From: Candidatus Auribacterota bacterium
GTDB taxonomy: Bacteria > Auribacterota > JAFGBW01
Direction of reading: 5' to 3'
NCBI GenBank assembly: GCA_016932965.1
Contig: JAFGBW010000151.1
Span: 1-30,658, forward strand
DNA: 30,658 bases
This document shows, piece by piece, positions 1 through 8,137 of this stretch. Numbering within the stretch: position 1 is the stretch's first letter; each line of letters opens with the position of its first letter. The notes below the pieces were generated by a model, which saw only the letters and a program-made list of their open reading frames with translations, had not been told where the DNA came from and searched no databases. Position numbers and translations under genes: made by a program.

Positions 1-3
1 AAA

Positions 4-58
4 ATATAATAAGGGGCAAGACATAAGAAAAGTATCTTATGTCTGCCGCTTATTATAT
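4..58. repeat. Long imperfect hairpin
   Basis: Left arm 4-27 and right arm 36-58 pair over about 22 positions with one mismatch and one bulge, around an 8-base A-rich loop. It lies about 115 bases past the stop of the minus-strand gene at 175-939, and A/T-rich sequence follows it on that strand. It could be that gene's terminator or one of the dispersed palindromes of this genome. The pairing is read directly; the role is inferred. Confidence 0.5.
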
Positions 59-174
59 AAAACGATTGAATCTTATTACTCTATTTATTTTCAAATTAAA
101 AGATCCGCCAAACAGCCGATAACTTATATGCATTGAATTCCGGAATTCTACTTGTTGGAAATCCTTGTTTGATC

Positions 175-939
175 CTACGAGCTTTTTCCTGTTATCCCCA
201 AGGCAGATAAGGCTGTTCGCATCAGTTCCACCGGACCGGCACGGGGTATTCTGGGCGGAGTGCTTCTTACTGACTGTGCCCGACGCATGCTGATGATGAT
301 GTCTTTCATGAATACAAAGCGGACATCTGGCGAATATTCATCATCATTCAAGTTTAAAATCTCTAATATCTGATCCGGAGTTTTTCCCCTCATTTCGTTT
401 AATGAGTACTCGGTGTGTGAATTTACAGGTACTGAGCGCATAACCTCATGAAGAAGTTCTTCAGTAAATTCCCTCAGGTTTACAGGTCTGGCATTGGCCA
501 AGGTCACCAGCGTCATACCATTGAATTCAGGCTCAAATTGGCCAAAGGTCGGATCGATAAATAGAACAGGCGTGTTGTTGACAACCAGTTGTATCCAGCG
601 ATGAAACAATGTACTATTCCTATAATCCGCATCGGTTCTATTGGAGTCGTAATAACCGTCAACTAGTTCCAGCCGCGTGGGCTGTGAAGGATCATTCACC
701 GGAATCTGAAGCTTTTTCCCCAGAGTCTGAATCAGAAGCCCTGCCCCTTTGAGGCATAAATCGTCTTTAGGGGTGTAACGGAGTTTTTTCTGCAGTTGAG
801 GGTTCTCAGCCAGACATGATTCTACAACAGTTCTGACAAGACCGGATTCTGCCTCCCCAAACTGTGAACGGGGAGCCAGAGCATGGCTGTTCAAACAGCC
901 GATCAATACAAATAAAGTGATAGCCCAAATCTGCTTCAT
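175..939 (-). CDS. Exported LAP-motif protein with possible Cys-His-Asp (transglutaminase-like) core
   Basis: No family is recognised with certainty. From the Met at 939 the product is 254 residues: a short signal-like hydrophobic segment (about 4-18), then ALAPRSQF at 20-27, the motif shared with four other proteins of this window. The middle holds a Cys in DLCLKGAG, a His in FHRWIQL and an Asp in FIDPTFGQF. In that order these resemble the Cys-His-Asp triad of papain or transglutaminase-fold proteins, an inference from spacing and local context only. The frame stays open upstream to 1026, but the 939 start places the hydrophobic segment at the N-terminus. A possible -10 box (TATATT) lies only 6 bases before this ATG, which would make the mRNA leaderless; this is weak evidence. 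It is divergent from the decayed region at 1027-1768. Confidence 0.75.
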   Translation of the reverse strand: MKQIWAITLFVLIGCLNSHALAPRSQFGEAESGLVRTVVESCLAENPQLQKKLRYTPKDDLCLKGAGLLIQTLGKKLQIPVNDPSQPTRLELVDGYYDSNRTDADYRNSTLFHRWIQLVVNNTPVLFIDPTFGQFEPEFNGMTLVTLANARPVNLREFTEELLHEVMRSVPVNSHTEYSLNEMRGKTPDQILEILNLNDDEYSPDVRFVFMKDIIISMRRAQSVRSTPPRIPRAGPVELMRTALSALGITGKSS

Positions 940-1026
940 AACTGGAATATACCCCATAGGCTGAATTGCCGCAAGGGGCAGGTGCCTATCGTTTTCATGC
1001 GAGGAGAGGGGCGGATCAATATCCAT

Positions 1027-1340
1027 TCAATCATGACAGGATTGTTTGCCGCGACAAAAAGATCAAAGAAGGAATAATCGCGAATCGTGTTCCGTCCTTG
1101 TTAATGGCTCATTCCGACTGGCAGGCTTCGTGAGCACGAATTTTTGATCTCGCCGTATGCACGATACGCGATCAATCAAAAATCGCTCCAACTTCGCGTT
1201 TCGCTATTGGTTTCTGCGCCTCGTAACAATATCAGCAAATTTTTTAGGTTAGCGGTCTGGATGTTCAGGTACAGGGAAGTGAATCCCTGAATAGGGTTTT
1301 CCACTTATAAGATTCCGCCGGGTTTTCGTGAAGGGTTTCG
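1027..1340. other. Non-coding stretch with hairpins
   Basis: No convincing gene is seen. A small hairpin TTCGTG-AGC-ACGAA occurs at 1127-1140. Immediately after, a longer imperfect stem runs from 1140 to about 1183 (ATTTTTGAT pairs with ATCAAAAAT, and an inner CCGTAT pairs with ATACG). These look like a decayed palindromic element, possibly sitting in the missing 3' part of the comF relic that follows. Function unknown. Confidence 0.4.
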
Positions 1341-1649
1341 TCATGAGGAAGCCAAACATGAGATAGATTCGAGGATAGGTGATTCAAAAGGGCTGAAAAC
1401 ATATTGAAATATGTTGATGTCGTTTTGAAGCACCGGCACAGAAGATATCCATGGTTGGATGACGTAATAGAAACTACTGAGCGAAATCCGGGCCAGATTC
1501 CTTAAACAAACCTTGTAAAAATACAGGAGCTTGTCAATTTCCAAAGGTCTTTTGCAGGCCAGACAATTCCTGGGATACAAAATATCCAGAACGCAGGAAT
1601 CCAGTTTTTTGAAGGATGATGAAAAAGAGGAAAAGATTTTGGATTGCAT
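1341..1649 (-). pseudogene. comF-like N-terminal relic
   Basis: The 102-residue frame contains LDILYPRNCLACKRPLEID followed by YKVCLRNLARI. This matches the zinc-ribbon start of ComF-family amidophosphoribosyltransferase-like proteins (LDLLFPPRCxxCxxPL...CxxCxxxLPRI). The first Cys of the second pair is a Tyr here, so the zinc site is broken. A weakly ComF-like stretch (VFSPFESPILESI) follows, then the frame stops. The phosphoribosyltransferase half, with its PRPP-binding DD motif, is missing, and full ComF proteins are more than twice as long. I call it a truncated, decayed gene. The zinc-ribbon resemblance is direct; the rest is inference. Confidence 0.5.
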
Positions 1650-1768
1650 GGATAAAAAGAATGTTCGTATAAAATAATCCTATGAAAAATCATTAAAAAT
1701 GACAACATTATATCAGGAAGCAACCAGAACAGGTCATTCGGCTAAAAAAACAACCAAACAAAAAAATC

Positions 1769-2620
1769 ATGGAAAACACACCCGGCCTTTCCATCAGACA
1801 TCTCTGTCCCCGGTGCATGGGGGAAACCCTGGATAAGAGCCTGTATTGCGCAGCGTGCGCTGTTGTATACAAACAGTATCAGTCAGAGGAAGGGCTCTCC
1901 ATCATTGATTTTTTAAACAGCAAGGATACCGTATTCGATTATTCTCAGTTAAAAAGCAGCGGTGAAAAACCGGTCTTCCATTATAAAAGCAAGATTTTAA
2001 TACCCTTCCTGAAGATGAAAGGCCTGAAAGTATTGGACGCAGGAGCCAGGGAAGGCCCTTTGGGCTGGCTTCTGGCCAAGGACAATTATCTTGTCGGCCT
2101 GGACATATGTCCCAGCCAGTCTTTGGGAGACGGAGACAACATGCTGAACAAGGGGTACAGGGAGCTTTTGATCGCTGACGCAAACCGTATTCCCATAGCA
2201 GGAGGGGAACTGGATCTGGTTATTGCAACCGATATTTTGGAGCATAATCTCCAGCCGGAGCAATTGCTGAAAGAATTCCGCAGGGTCCTGAAAAAAGGAG
2301 GAAAGGTCATCACCACTGTCCCCAACATGGTCTCCTACAACAACCGTTTGAGTATCGTACTGGGGTCAGGAGTGGGGCTAGAGCTGCATAAGATTCTCCA
2401 GGGTAAATCCCCGGTACACCCCATAGCCGGCATGCGGTATCCGGACCAGGACCTGCATGTGCGTTTTTTCAGTTTAAAAAGCCTTGAAAAAATGTTCCTG
2501 CAGGAGGGCTTTACAATCAGAAAGACTTTCGGATACGATCCTGTTTTATCGAGAATACCGTGCATGGATCTGCTGCTGAAAAACTGGTGCAATCTCTGCG
2601 GCCTGATCGCGGAAAAATAA
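1769..2620 (+). CDS. SAM-dependent class I methyltransferase with N-terminal zinc ribbon
   Basis: A 283-residue protein. It begins with a possible zinc ribbon, C13-x2-C16 and C27-x2-C30, followed by a Rossmann-type methyltransferase. Motif I is VLDAGAREGPLG from about residue 88, the acidic end of strand 2 is GLDI, motif post-I is LDLVIATDILEH, and FRRVLKKGGKVITTVPN closes the core, typical of Methyltransf_11/UbiE-like proteins. The C-terminal part (YPDQDLHVRFFS...MFLQEGFTIRKTFGY) is also usual for small-molecule, sugar or lipid methyltransferases of this type. The substrate cannot be read. No good ribosome site precedes the ATG; the upstream region is A-rich. It stands alone between the comF relic and a dead transposase, so it may be acquired. 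Confidence 0.85.
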   Translation: MENTPGLSIRHLCPRCMGETLDKSLYCAACAVVYKQYQSEEGLSIIDFLNSKDTVFDYSQLKSSGEKPVFHYKSKILIPFLKMKGLKVLDAGAREGPLGWLLAKDNYLVGLDICPSQSLGDGDNMLNKGYRELLIADANRIPIAGGELDLVIATDILEHNLQPEQLLKEFRRVLKKGGKVITTVPNMVSYNNRLSIVLGSGVGLELHKILQGKSPVHPIAGMRYPDQDLHVRFFSLKSLEKMFLQEGFTIRKTFGYDPVLSRIPCMDLLLKNWCNLCGLIAEK

Positions 2621-2741
2621 TAAAAAAAATTGCCGGACGTGGATTCTAACCGCGACGAGAATTGAGGAACGGAGCTAACTTGACAACTTAATTGAAAACG
2701 CATCAAATTTTTATTAACAAATAGTTAATATAGGGGGATTT

Positions 2742-2963
2742 ATGCCAGGAGAAAGTCGAATAAATTTACCAGGAAGTATATATCATGTCATAACAAGAGG
2801 ATTGGAGCGTCGAAAAATATTCAGAGATGACAAAGATTATGAAGAATTTTTATTGCGTTTATAAAAGGGACTAAGAGAGACAGAAACTCAGTGCCTAGGC
2901 TGGTGTTTGATGCCCAGTCCATGTAATTTATTTCAATGTCTGTTTCATGAGTTTCAGCGATAA
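2742..2963 (+). pseudogene. REP-associated tyrosine transposase (Y1/IS200-like) remnant
   Basis: A good ribosome site (AGGGGGA) precedes ATG 2742. The frame reads MPGESRINLPGSIYHVITRG, then IFRDDKDYEEFLLRL, the classic N-terminus of RAYT/Y1 transposases (PGxxYHVxxRGxxRxxIFxDDxDYxxFL). It meets an in-frame TAA at 2862-2864. Beyond the stop the same frame still reads QCLGWCLMPSPCNLF, a damaged copy of the A(W/Y)xxMPNHxHLL motif: the HxH metal-binding pair of the HUH nuclease is lost. The frame ends for good at 2961-2963. RAYTs are usually 150 or more residues, so this copy is dead. It is relevant to the many palindromic repeats in the window. Confidence 0.85.
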
Positions 2964-2970
2964 CCTAAAG

Positions 2971-3027
2971 GCAGGGATGAAAATGATTTGAGTGTATGGA
3001 ATGAACGAAAATGTTTTTCATTCCTGC
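2971..3027. repeat. Inverted repeat just after the dead transposase
   Basis: Arms 2971-2983 and 3015-3027 match at 12 of 13 positions (GCAGGRATGAAAA and its complement), with a loop of about 31 bases. The position directly behind the RAYT remnant fits a REP-like end, but this is inference. The remaining bases to 3237 show no gene. Confidence 0.4.
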
Positions 3028-3237
3028 TTCTGTTTCCGGGATTCAGGAAAAACAAAACTGCAATCTGATTTGAGCCTGCAAAAATCTGTTTGCTGTTTTG
3101 GACATCCAGAAATGGAGTGAAGACAGAATATCAGTCTTTGGGAAAGTCTGTTTTCTGCCGTAGCGGAATGATTTTTATTTTTTTTCAGCTTCACGAACCG
3201 GATTTTATAATCCAGGGTCTTACAGGCTTTCAATGTT

Positions 3238-3939
3238 TCACGCATTGTAAACATGGATATACACTCCTATATCCATGTTGGTAAAATGACTAAAATTTTT
3301 AAAAACATATTCATGACCGTTCCGAATTATAAACGATTCTACAATTCCTGTCGCATAATCGAAGGCAGCAGGTCTTTTAGGACTGTTGATGTCGTTTAAA
3401 TGGTCATTCAATGCGTCCCGGCCAAAATCAATGTCAAATGATTTGGTTTTAAATTTATTACCCATGATTTTATTTGAAACACATTCCGCAAAACCTTCAT
3501 TGAACCATGCAGGGATATTCATCTGAATATTGTTATCACCAAGAATTTTTTCAGAACCGGAAAGTTCGTATAAGAAAGCATGGGCAATTTCATGAACCAG
3601 GTGTCTTTTAAAATTATTATCGCGTGACTGGAATTTTGGATTTTCTGACTGGCAGATGATTAATGAATCCGTTTGTGAAGAAAATGGTGCCAAGAGCATT
3701 GAGGAATTAAAATTTCTTTTTGTTGCTTGAATTGCCTCTGCATTGGTTGCATACAGGCAAACATGTGAATTTCTGTTTAAAGAATAATTCAATAATGTTT
3801 CAACACCGGACAAGGCGTCTTCTATAATGCCGGACAGGAACAAAATATTGTCTTTGTTTTCTGTTGGACTGAACCAGATTTGAAAGTAATTCTCTTTTTG
3901 ATAAAGATAGGACTCTGGAATATAGGGTATTTTTTTCAT
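3238..3939 (-). CDS. Gluzincin-type (peptidase MA-like) zinc metallopeptidase
   Basis: A 233-residue protein. Residues 116-120 are HEIAH, with two zinc-binding His and the catalytic Glu. PAWFNEGFAE follows at 144-152, and E148 is the probable third zinc ligand. The HExxH ... WxxEGxA arrangement is that of the peptidase MA / M1-like gluzincins. No signal peptide is seen, so the protein is probably cytoplasmic or the N-terminus is incomplete. The last 14 codons lie in a perfect 12-bp inverted repeat (3250-3261 with 3268-3279). The natural C-terminus may therefore have been replaced by an element end, though this is speculative. Start 3939 is the first Met and has no strong ribosome site. Neighbours give no functional hint. 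Confidence 0.8.
   Translation of the reverse strand: MKKIPYIPESYLYQKENYFQIWFSPTENKDNILFLSGIIEDALSGVETLLNYSLNRNSHVCLYATNAEAIQATKRNFNSSMLLAPFSSQTDSLIICQSENPKFQSRDNNFKRHLVHEIAHAFLYELSGSEKILGDNNIQMNIPAWFNEGFAECVSNKIMGNKFKTKSFDIDFGRDALNDHLNDINSPKRPAAFDYATGIVESFIIRNGHEYVFKNFSHFTNMDIGVYIHVYNA
3250..3279. repeat. Perfect 12-bp hairpin at the 3' end of the metallopeptidase gene
   Basis: Arms 3250-3261 and 3268-3279 are exact complements around a six-base loop. The hairpin is within the coding region (its last residues NMDIGVYIHVYNA). It could act as a terminator-like or mRNA-stabilising structure, or mark the end of an inserted element. Confidence 0.55.
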
Positions 3940-4217
3940 TGCTTTTATTTAATTAAAAAATGATGTCGGTAGTCCATGCCTTATATGCCAGGTCTGCAAG
4001 GATTGGCAATTAATGGTATCCGGTCTCCGGAATTCATAACTATTGATCAAATAGCTAAAATGCAGTAATAAAAAAACGATGTATTCACGTTTACAATCTC
4101 TTATTTTGTGTATTCTGCATTTTATTCTATGCGACAGGCAGATACGTCGAAAAGGCTGAAAACAAAACCCCGCTCAAAGAATATCAGCAGTTACAAGAGC
4201 ATCAAAAATCCTTTTTT

Positions 4218-4973
4218 TTGAAAAAAATTGCCGGGCAGGTTAGACTTTTAAAATATATTATCGAACAACCTGAACATTATTTTGACAAAAATCCTGAGCG
4301 AATGCTCTTTATCGACTCGGTTGCTGATGGATTTGCCTCGGAAAGGATCGGTTATAACGGTGATGGGGGGAAATGGATCTGCAATGGTTATAAGATTTCA
4401 AAAGATGAACCATGGGTTGTTTATGGTTTTGGTGTTGGAGATGACATTTCATTTGATGAGGGCATGGCAAAACAATTCAGCTGCGAGACCCATCTTTTCG
4501 ATCCTGCTCCATCGGTGGTTAATAATTATGCGGAGCTTGAAAATAATACCCCCTGCGGAAAAGGCTCCCTCACGTTTCATCCATGGGGGATAGGCCCGAT
4601 CACAGATAATCCTTCAGACCGTATGACCCTTGTTCTGGAAGACACCCAATGTGAAGTAAAGACCCTGGATCAAATTGCCCAACTTCTGGGTCATAGCACG
4701 ATTGATATCATTAAAATGGATATTGAAGGCGGGGAATTCATGGTGTTTAAGGATTTTTTTGAAAATTCACTTTTGGAAAAATACAACACTAAAATTGTAT
4801 TGGTTGAATTCCATTTATTGGATGATCATGGCCTAAGTGATCTGTCCGGGATAATCCTGGAATTAATAAAACATGATTTTATCCTATACCGCAAAGAGAT
4901 CAATCCCTATTCTGCTTCAAGCTGTGCTGAATTCGTTTTTGCAAGAAATGATTTTTTACTGCTGCCGGATTAA
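4218..4973 (+). CDS. FkbM-family methyltransferase (Methyltransf_21), 5' end probably damaged
   Basis: From TTG 4218 the product is 251 residues. The FkbM-type core is clear: VVYGFGVGDDISFDEGMAK (SAM-binding loop region), ETHLFDPAP, then VKTLDQIAQLLGHSTIDIIKMDIEGGE, the family's hallmark, and IVLVEFHLL. FkbM proteins usually O-methylate small molecules or glycans; the substrate is unknown. The TTG has no ribosome site, and the same frame stays open and protein-like upstream to 4059 (including ATGRYVEKAENKTPLKEYQQ) without any ATG, GTG or TTG. An ATG at 4079 lies in another frame and encodes a hydrophobic start that stops after 26 codons. A single-base shift between about 4079 and 4130 would join it to the main frame and give a membrane-anchored N-terminus. 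Confidence 0.8.
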   Translation: MKKIAGQVRLLKYIIEQPEHYFDKNPERMLFIDSVADGFASERIGYNGDGGKWICNGYKISKDEPWVVYGFGVGDDISFDEGMAKQFSCETHLFDPAPSVVNNYAELENNTPCGKGSLTFHPWGIGPITDNPSDRMTLVLEDTQCEVKTLDQIAQLLGHSTIDIIKMDIEGGEFMVFKDFFENSLLEKYNTKIVLVEFHLLDDHGLSDLSGIILELIKHDFILYRKEINPYSASSCAEFVFARNDFLLLPD

Positions 4974-5230
4974 ATCGACACATCAAGTTTATGACACATG
5001 CCGATTCCGGGGACAGGATGCCTGATTATTTCTGGCGTTCAGGATGACAATTTTTTTCACCACGGACACGGAGGGAAAACTGGATTGGCGGAACAGGTCC
5101 GGCAATGACATTTTTTGGCGGGGAGGGGGATTCTGAAGGGTTCCATTCACTCAATCGATTTTCTTGAATAAACGGGATTACTGTTGTAACTTTTTGTGAG
5201 AATCAAAACCTTATTTCCCAGGGGAACAGC

Positions 5231-6643
5231 ATGTTTAATGACATTCTTTTAAAAGATGTGGTGGACAGCATCGGGGAAGGAGTTTTTGCGCTGGATGAAT
5301 CGTGTCATATCACCCTGTGGAATAAAGCCATGGAGGAAATGACCGGACGCGGCGCAAAAGAAATGATGGGGAAACATTGTTCCACCCTGGTCTGCTCAAA
5401 AAAACAGTCTGGTTCAACCAATGAAAAATCTTTGTTTCCCGACTGCGATTGTTCATTGCTTGCCCTTTCGGGAAATGCTCCTGTCATGCGGAAAGTGGAG
5501 TGCGTTATCAAGGGCCATGACGGTGAATCCATTCCTGTTTTGAAAAATACCTGCCTCCTGACCAATAAGACAAATCAGCCGGTCGGAGTCGTGATCACGC
5601 TCACGGATCTGCGCCCCATCCGGCGGCTCCAGGAAGACCTTGCCGTGATGCGCCACGAATCCACGCCGGTCCGCGGGCTGGGGAAATTGATCGGAGGAAG
5701 CAGGGAAATGCTTGAGCTTTATGATCAGATTTATATGGCAGGCAACTCCGATGTGACCGTCCTGATCGAAGGAGAAACAGGAACCGGTAAGGAATTGACC
5801 GCCGAAGCCATTCATAACCTGAGCGCGCGGAAAAATAATCCCATGATCAAGGTCAATTGCTCAGCCTTGTCGGAGAATCTTCTTGAAAGTGAATTGTTCG
5901 GACATGTCAAAGGCGCTTTTACAGGAGCCATTAAAGATAAGATCGGACGAATTGAAATGGCTGAAGGAAGCACCCTGTTTCTGGATGAAATCGGTGAAAT
6001 CAGTCCCTTGATTCAGCTTAAGCTGCTGCGCGTTTTACAGGAACGGGAGTATGAACGGGTCGGGGAATCCGTTACTAAAAAAGCCAACATCCGGATCATT
6101 GCGGCAACCAACCGGACGCTGAAAAAACAGGTGGCTTCAGGCGAATTCCGTGATGACCTTTTTTACCGGATCCGGGTTTTTCCCATTATTGTTCCCCCGC
6201 TTCGGACCCATAAAAAAGATATTCCTGATTTGTGCCGGGGTTTCATGCGGAAATTGAATACCCATACCGGGAAATCCATCACGGATATATCCCATGATGC
6301 CTTGCATTGTCTCATGGATTATTGCTGGCCGGGTAATATCCGGGAACTGGAAAACGTCATTGAACACGCGTTTGTCACCTGTCAGAATAACATGATTGAA
6401 CTCAATGACCTTCCTTATGAATTGCGGACGTCCGCCCAACGGAAAGTTGAATGTCATAACCGGAAAAATGCCGGTACACCTTCCGACCCGGTTCCTTCAT
6501 CCGTTACCAGGGATATCCTTTTCGATACATTGCAATCCTGCCGCTGGAACCAGTCTGAAGCCGCACGACGCCTGGGAGTCGACCGGACAACAGTCTGGAG
6601 AAAGATGAAACAGTGGGACATCAAACCTCCGGGCCAAACCTGA
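5231..6643 (+). CDS. Sigma-54-dependent transcriptional activator, PAS-AAA+-Fis HTH
   Basis: A 470-residue NtrC-class enhancer-binding protein. Residues 5-125 form a PAS sensor; the AAA+ ATPase has Walker A GETGTGKE (181-188), the sigma-54 contact loop GAFTGA (228-233) and Walker B with D252-E253. The C-terminus is a Fis-type helix-turn-helix, [20 protein letters not shown] (440-459). There is no receiver domain, so activity is set by the PAS domain itself. That domain holds a Cys cluster (C50, C55, C72, C74) that could bind metal or sense redox (inference). A ribosome site AGGGGA precedes the ATG. It converges on the thioredoxin operon, whose upstream region carries a sigma-54-like promoter and a double palindrome, so that operon is the obvious candidate target. 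Confidence 0.95.
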   Translation: MFNDILLKDVVDSIGEGVFALDESCHITLWNKAMEEMTGRGAKEMMGKHCSTLVCSKKQSGSTNEKSLFPDCDCSLLALSGNAPVMRKVECVIKGHDGESIPVLKNTCLLTNKTNQPVGVVITLTDLRPIRRLQEDLAVMRHESTPVRGLGKLIGGSREMLELYDQIYMAGNSDVTVLIEGETGTGKELTAEAIHNLSARKNNPMIKVNCSALSENLLESELFGHVKGAFTGAIKDKIGRIEMAEGSTLFLDEIGEISPLIQLKLLRVLQEREYERVGESVTKKANIRIIAATNRTLKKQVASGEFRDDLFYRIRVFPIIVPPLRTHKKDIPDLCRGFMRKLNTHTGKSITDISHDALHCLMDYCWPGNIRELENVIEHAFVTCQNNMIELNDLPYELRTSAQRKVECHNRKNAGTPSDPVPSSVTRDILFDTLQSCRWNQSEAARRLGVDRTTVWRKMKQWDIKPPGQT

Positions 6644-6781
6644 TTATATGTAATAAAAATCAGGGAATGATTGATTCCAGAATTTCTGAAAAGAAGATTT
6701 TTTAACCACTAAACATATTTTCAAAGCCTCTGACAGCCGTATTCTCAAAGGAAAATACCTTAAGTGACGGCGGTTTAAGAG

Positions 6782-6883
6782 AAAGAATTTTAACGAAACA
6801 CACGAATTACACTAAAGGAAGATATAAGAATATTCTTTTCTTTTTTTCGTGTGTTTAGTGTGTTTTCGTTAAAAAAAATTCTT
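6782..6883. repeat. Palindromic CACGAA-type element, copy 1 (between convergent genes)
   Basis: Imperfect inverted repeat of about 35-base arms: the left arm reads ACGAAACACACGAATTACAC and the right arm is its degenerate complement (GTGTGTTTAGTGTGTTTTCGT). It sits between the convergent activator gene and fmdB, so it could serve as a two-way terminator. The element at 8348-8505 is the same sequence in opposite orientation with an extra hairpin inserted. The homology extends past the arms on at least one side (CTTCATGAAA). Confidence 0.75.
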
Positions 6884-6928
6884 CATGAAATAATCGGGCT
6901 ATAGATCGACTTGCAGCCTGCCCAGATT

Positions 6929-7153
6929 TCATTCCAAGGGGCAGGTTCCGGTAGGACAGGCCGAAGTCGAACAGTTGCCCTGAAAACAGGGATCCGTATG
7001 TCCCTTTGACAGGGAAATCCCGAAAGTGGAAAATTGTTTTTGGATCCGGCTTTTTCCGCATTCAGGACAGGTTTTCGCCTTGTCCGACAAGGTTCTTGCC
7101 AGATGGGAAAATGAGTGTCCGCATTCATCACAATGGTATTCGTAAACCGGCAT
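6929..7153 (-). CDS. FmdB-family zinc ribbon protein with Cys-rich tail
   Basis: A 74-residue protein. It begins MPVYEYHCDECGHSF and continues to CPECGK, so C8, C11, C29 and C32 form the single zinc ribbon of the FmdB/CxxC-CxxC family of putative regulatory proteins. The tail is unusual: C56, C61, C66 and C71 are spaced exactly five residues apart (…CSTSACPTGTCP…). The CSTSACP part resembles CSTGACP in the membrane thioredoxin encoded just upstream. A ribosome site GAGGAGA precedes the ATG, and the gene starts 12 bases after the stop of 7166-7738. It is the third gene of the thioredoxin operon. The role is unknown; thiol or metal handling fits the context. Confidence 0.88.
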   Translation of the reverse strand: MPVYEYHCDECGHSFSHLARTLSDKAKTCPECGKSRIQKQFSTFGISLSKGHTDPCFQGNCSTSACPTGTCPLE

Positions 7154-7165
7154 GACAGGTCTCCT

Positions 7166-7738
7166 CTATGTTTTAGTTATATTCAGCACCATGGAATCCA
7201 GAATAGTCTCATAGGCCGATTGATCCCGGAGTCCGACCAGCCGTTTGACTTCCTTACCGCGGTTGAAAAATAATACGGCAGGAATACTGCTGATCTGATA
7301 GGACCGGGCCAGTTCAGGAACTGCATCCATGCTCACTTTACAGATACGGACTTTCCCCTGATATTTTTGCGCCAGGTTCTCCATGACAGGCCCTAGTTTG
7401 CGGCAGGGACCGCAATAGTCAGAATAAAAATCAGCCACACAGGGGAGTTCAGAATGAATCACATCCTGTTGGAACACCTCCTTATTGTTAATATGAAGAA
7501 CCTGGGATGCAGGTTTTCCCTTTTCTGTTACATTTGAAGGGGCATTCGCACCTGAACGGGTCAACCTGCCGGGATTCATTGACATCACAAAAAGGATGCT
7601 CATGATAGCGCCGTACAAAGCACCCCGGTAGGGATTGGCTGTCAAAGGACATGCCCCGGTGGAACATTTTCCGTGATATCCCATCAACGCTCCTATCCCG
7701 GTTCCTATAAGTATTATCATCATCGTTTTTAACATCAT
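7166..7738 (-). CDS. Membrane-anchored thioredoxin (DUF6132-like N-terminus fused to thioredoxin fold)
   Basis: A 190-residue fusion. Residues 1-55 contain two hydrophobic segments around C25-STGA-C30-P-LTANP, matching my memory of the small DUF6132 membrane family (GxxxGY...CxxGxCPLTxNP). Residues about 83-190 are a thioredoxin domain with active site DYCGPCR (C109, C112) and the cis-Pro segment SIPAV. The usual W before CGPC is Y. With two membrane passes the thioredoxin domain would end on the same side as the N-terminus, probably the cytoplasm; this topology is inferred. A ribosome site (GAGGCGG) precedes ATG 7738, 14 bases after trxA. It probably relays thiols between cytosolic thioredoxin and a membrane partner. 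Confidence 0.85.
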   Translation of the reverse strand: MMLKTMMIILIGTGIGALMGYHGKCSTGACPLTANPYRGALYGAIMSILFVMSMNPGRLTRSGANAPSNVTEKGKPASQVLHINNKEVFQQDVIHSELPCVADFYSDYCGPCRKLGPVMENLAQKYQGKVRICKVSMDAVPELARSYQISSIPAVLFFNRGKEVKRLVGLRDQSAYETILDSMVLNITKT

Positions 7739-7752
7739 ATTCCGCCTCTTGC

Positions 7753-8073
7753 TTATAATTGGTTTTCAATTGCTGAAATCAGATTGGATTCAGACTGCAC
7801 CCCGGTAAAAGATTTTACGGCATTGCCGTCTTTAAAAATAATCAAGGTCGGAATGGATTGTATCCCATAGGTTTCCGCAATGTCCTGGGATTCATCCACA
7901 TTGAGTTTGGCTACTTTTGCTTTCCCATTTATTTTTTCATTTACCTGTTCAATGATGGGACTCTGCATGCGGCAGGGTCCGCACCATGGGGCCCAGAAAT
8001 CAACCAAAGTGACTCCGGAATTGATGGACTCCTGAAAATTTTGATTGGTCAGTTCCATGACTTTTTCTGACAT
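7753..8073 (-). CDS. trxA: Thioredoxin
   Basis: A 106-residue classical thioredoxin: WAPWCGPC (C31, C34), buried Asp in LVDFW (D25) and cis-Pro in SIPT (P75). It reduces protein disulfides in the cytoplasm with electrons from a thioredoxin reductase, which is not encoded here. The frame is open to another ATG at 8085, but GGAGG lies five bases before ATG 8073, so 8073 is the start. It is the first gene of the operon trxA - membrane thioredoxin - fmdB. A sigma-54-type promoter is predicted about 50 bases upstream, and a palindromic site further up may bind the adjacent activator. Confidence 0.96.
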   Translation of the reverse strand: MSEKVMELTNQNFQESINSGVTLVDFWAPWCGPCRMQSPIIEQVNEKINGKAKVAKLNVDESQDIAETYGIQSIPTLIIFKDGNAVKSFTGVQSESNLISAIENQL

Positions 8074-8119
8074 GATGTCCTCCATATATTTTTAGGTTTT
8101 CGTTATTTGAAATCCTAAT

Positions 8120-8137
8120 GAGCAAAAATAATACCTG
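8120..8137 (-). promoter_or_regulatory. Candidate sigma-54 promoter of the thioredoxin operon
   Basis: On the minus strand the sequence CAGGTATTATTTTTGCTC has GG and GC separated by exactly 10 bases, and the -12 part TTTTTGCT matches the TTGCW consensus. The -24 part keeps only the GG of TGGCAC. The predicted start is near 8111, about 38 bases before the trxA ATG. The neighbouring sigma-54 activator makes it more credible. A single GG-N10-GC match can occur by chance. Confidence 0.5.

Noticed and set aside
1060-1260. Integron attC-like or tRNA-like site
   Set aside because: Hairpins are present, but the GTTRRRY/RYYYAAC ends of attC and the T-loop and acceptor pairing of a tRNA could not be found.
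8074-8085. ATG 8085 as trxA start
   Set aside because: GGAGG lies between the two ATGs with ideal spacing to 8073, so the upstream ATG is part of the ribosome site region.
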